Source of the DNA: Colwellia maritima
GTDB taxonomy: Bacteria > Pseudomonadota > Gammaproteobacteria > Enterobacterales > Alteromonadaceae
Direction: 5' to 3'
Assembly (NCBI RefSeq): GCF_022669015.1
Contig: NZ_JAKKSL010000001.1
Coordinates: 1,160,059 to 1,224,058 of the forward strand
Length of the DNA stretch: 64,000 bases
The position numbers and the translations under genes are program-made. Below the pieces are notes generated by a model. It worked only from the letters and a program-made list of their open reading frames with translations. It ran no database searches and had not been told where the DNA came from. This document shows positions 61,929 to 64,000 of this stretch, one piece after another (positions within the stretch are counted from its first letter, which is position 1; each line of letters starts with the position of its first letter).

Positions 61929-61969
61929 TTTTTCGATATTTATAAATCTTATTGATAAATATCGAAAAA
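61929..61969. repeat. 15-bp perfect inverted repeat
   Basis: TTTTTCGATATTTAT (61929-61943) is the exact inverse of ATAAATATCGAAAAA (61955-61969) around 11 nt, 43 bp before the DUF808 gene. It may be an operator or a weak hairpin. The gap 61834-62012 holds no credible gene. Confidence 0.6.
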
Positions 61970-62012
61970 ACTATGATGATAGCAATACTTTTACTTATTT
62001 TACAGACACATT

Positions 62013-62963
62013 ATGGCCGGCGCTAGTTTACTTACCTTACTCGATGATATCGCGATGCTACTTGATGATATAGCGGTATTATCTAAAGTTGCAGCAAAAA
62101 AAACAGCGGGTGTGCTCGGTGATGATCTTGCGGTAAATGCAGAGCAGCTTTCGGGTGGTATACGTGCTGATAGAGAGTTACCCGTTGTATGGGCTGTTTT
62201 TAAAGGTTCAATGATCAATAAAGCTATATTAGTGCCTATCGCCTTATTGCTTAGCTATTTTCTACCGATTGTTATTATGCCATTACTAATGCTTGGAGGA
62301 GCCTATTTGTGTTATGAAGGCTTTGAAAAAGTATGGCATAACTTTACTGATAAGGCGGCGGTTGAGCATCATAAGCAGCAATTGAAAGCTGCGTTGCAAG
62401 ATCCTACGGTTGATTTACAGCAATTTGAAAAAGATAAAATAAATGGGGCAATTAGAACTGATTTTATTTTATCGGCAGAAATCATCATTATTGCGCTAGG
62501 TACTATTTCAGATAAAGATATTACAACACAAATTCCCGTTTTAGCTTTTATTGCTGTGGTTATGACTGTTGGTGTATACGGTTTAGTTGCAGGTATAGTG
62601 AAAATTGATGATGGCGGTTTAGCACTAATTAAAGATAAGTCGTTATCAATCGGGGGGAAGTTCAAGCGTGTCATAGGCCGCTTTATGATAGGGTTTGCCC
62701 CAAAACTTATGAAGTTTCTTGCTGTTGCCGGCACCATTGCAATGTGGTTAGTGGGTGGTTCATTAATTACTCATGGTGTGCACAGCCTGCATACTTTTAT
62801 TGCAACCGCCTCTGAATTTGCGGCTCAGACCCCTATTATTGGTAATGCACTTTCTGCTATTACCCCACTTTCAATCGATCTGGTTGTTGGTTTTACCTTA
62901 GGGGCATTATTAGTGTTTATTGAACTTATCATTAAGAAGTATTCGATTAAATTCTCTAGATAA
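62013..62963 (+). CDS. DUF808 (YedI-like) inner-membrane protein
   Basis: A 316-residue protein beginning MAGASLLTLLDDIAMLLDDIAV, the DUF808 signature, with LSGGIRADRELPVVWAVFKGS and hydrophobic helices near 70-95, 150-165, 175-195, 235-260 and 285-305. The function is unknown. ATG 62013 is the family start. Convergent with the LacI-type gene 14 bp away. Confidence 0.88.
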   Translation: MAGASLLTLLDDIAMLLDDIAVLSKVAAKKTAGVLGDDLAVNAEQLSGGIRADRELPVVWAVFKGSMINKAILVPIALLLSYFLPIVIMPLLMLGGAYLCYEGFEKVWHNFTDKAAVEHHKQQLKAALQDPTVDLQQFEKDKINGAIRTDFILSAEIIIIALGTISDKDITTQIPVLAFIAVVMTVGVYGLVAGIVKIDDGGLALIKDKSLSIGGKFKRVIGRFMIGFAPKLMKFLAVAGTIAMWLVGGSLITHGVHSLHTFIATASEFAAQTPIIGNALSAITPLSIDLVVGFTLGALLVFIELIIKKYSIKFSR

Positions 62964-62977
62964 TTTATGTATAGAAA

Positions 62978-63982
62978 TTACTTTCCTAAATAAGCGATAG
63001 AATCTCGTTCAATAAGTGCAGGATCAAAGGAGTGATTAATAATTAAATCTTTATGATGATAAACATTTTTTAATACTAATTTTGCTGCCATTTTCCCCAT
63101 TTCGTCAACTGGATTATTTATCGTGGTGAGTTTGGGGTAGATGTGACGAGAGAAAATAATGTTATCAAAACCTATAATTGATAGATCTTTAGGTAATGAA
63201 AAATCATGTTCACGGGCATAAGTCATTGCTCCTGATGCCATTTCATCATTGGCACAAACTAGCGCAGTAAAAGGTGTTTTGGCATTTAAAAAGTGTTTAA
63301 GACCTTTTTTTCCTCCCGTTTCTTTAAAATCCCCTTCAACATAAAGTGTATCATTGAAAGGTATTTTGTGCTCTGCTAAGGCACGTTTATGCCCAGTTAA
63401 TCGGTTTTGCGAATCAGGTTTGAATTGAGGACCACCAATATAAGCGATATTGGTGTGTCCATGCTCAATAAGGGCTTTTGTTGCAAGGTAGCCACCTAGT
63501 TCATTATCAAGATAAATACAATTTTCTTTTAAGTCTGGAATGATTCGGCTCATAAAGTAAATAGGCGTTTTACCTTTACTTAACTCAATCAAATACTCAT
63601 CCGTTAATCCTTCAACATGTATTATTAAGGCATCACAATTACGAGAGATTAGAAAATCAATTCCTTCTTTTTCTTTATCTTCTTCACTATGCCCAGGGGT
63701 AATAATAACGTGTTTTCCTGCAGCTCTTAACTCAGCTTCAATACCGGCCATCATTTGGCCAAAGAAAGGGCCATGTAATTCAGAAACTAAAATACCAACA
63801 CTATTTGTACAATTTGATGCTAATGACTGTGCAATTGAATTAGGGCGGTAGCCCAATTCACTCATAGCTTTTTCAACTTTTTGGCGTGTTTTATCACTGA
63901 CACGCGCATTGTTATTAATTACGCGTGACACGGTTGCTAGTGAAACACCGGCCAAACTTGATACTTCATATATTGTCGCCAT
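62978..63982 (-). CDS. LacI/GalR-family transcriptional regulator
   Basis: A 334-residue repressor. The N-terminal helix-turn-helix TIYEVSSLAGVSLATVSRVIN and hinge helix RPNSIAQSLA precede a periplasmic-binding-like sensor domain (GILVSELHGPFFGQMMAG; CANDEMASGAMTYARE; DLSIIGFDNIIFSRHIYP). A sugar effector is usual. Its target genes are probably beyond the right edge of the window. Confidence 0.92.
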   Translation of the reverse strand: MATIYEVSSLAGVSLATVSRVINNNARVSDKTRQKVEKAMSELGYRPNSIAQSLASNCTNSVGILVSELHGPFFGQMMAGIEAELRAAGKHVIITPGHSEEDKEKEGIDFLISRNCDALIIHVEGLTDEYLIELSKGKTPIYFMSRIIPDLKENCIYLDNELGGYLATKALIEHGHTNIAYIGGPQFKPDSQNRLTGHKRALAEHKIPFNDTLYVEGDFKETGGKKGLKHFLNAKTPFTALVCANDEMASGAMTYAREHDFSLPKDLSIIGFDNIIFSRHIYPKLTTINNPVDEMGKMAAKLVLKNVYHHKDLIINHSFDPALIERDSIAYLGK

Positions 63983-64000
63983 GCTAATCCTACAATGTGC

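Noticed and set aside
61846..62073. 75-codon frame upstream of DUF808
   Set aside because: It overlaps the start of the DUF808 gene and spans the inverted repeat; no recognisable protein and no continuation of ParE.

Overview
The window is a low-GC gammaproteobacterial chromosome segment. Gene content and order (motX-rnr-rlmB, rpsF-priB-rpsR-rplI, dnaG-rpoD, aroQ-accB-accC, cutA-dsbD beside fxsA-groES-groEL) point to a marine member of the Alteromonadales, most like Colwellia or a close relative. A sodium-driven polar flagellum is implied by motX and iron control by two Fur-box-like sites. The assignment rests on recognised protein families and synteny only.

Layout. 0.2-3.6 kb: Fur-type iron uptake (PepSY membrane protein, TonB-dependent receptor). 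3.8-9.4 kb: motX, RNase R, the 23S rRNA methyltransferase RlmB and a DUF945 protein. 9.6-15.5 kb: a TolC/membrane-fusion/RND efflux operon. 15.7-21.4 kb: the S6-PriB-S18-L9 operon, primase and sigma-70. 21.6 kb: a tRNA-Ile2 (CAT) gene that is the attachment site for two tandem islands ending at 40.8 kb. 40.9-49.3 kb: a drug/metabolite transporter, glutaredoxin 2, a tyrosine-catabolism operon with a divergent MarR regulator, an oxidoreductase-like small protein, and aroQ-accB-accC. 49.3-56.0 kb: a tandemly duplicated pair (PstS-like periplasmic protein plus outer-membrane porin-like protein), followed by one GGDEF-EAL protein. 56.1-61.2 kb: dsbD, cutA, fxsA and groESL. 61.3-64 kb: a ParD antitoxin with a truncated ParE, a DUF808 membrane protein and a LacI-family regulator.

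Islands. A 49-bp segment covering the 3' part of the tRNA plus 3 bp recurs at 29429-29477 (identical) and at 40729-40777 (one mismatch). Island A (21.7-29.5 kb) has a tyrosine integrase, two AlpA-like regulators, a Toprim primase, a DUF5906 helicase and iteron-like repeats, but no capsid or packaging genes. It therefore looks like a minimal phage-satellite replicon. Its cargo is a lipoprotein combining ankyrin repeats with a trypsin-like protease. Island B (29.5-40.8 kb) carries a type I restriction-modification system with a Fic protein between hsdR and hsdM, a DUF3800 protein overlapping hsdS, a NERD-domain membrane protein, a 310-bp MITE-like element and a decayed integrase.

Sequence quality. 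At least 17 genes, including rpsF, dnaG, accB and groEL, are broken by one- or two-base shifts, many of them in homopolymers. Because indispensable genes are affected, I read most of these as sequencing or assembly errors and annotate each gene over its full extent. Genuine decay is proposed only for the ParE toxin and the second integrase.
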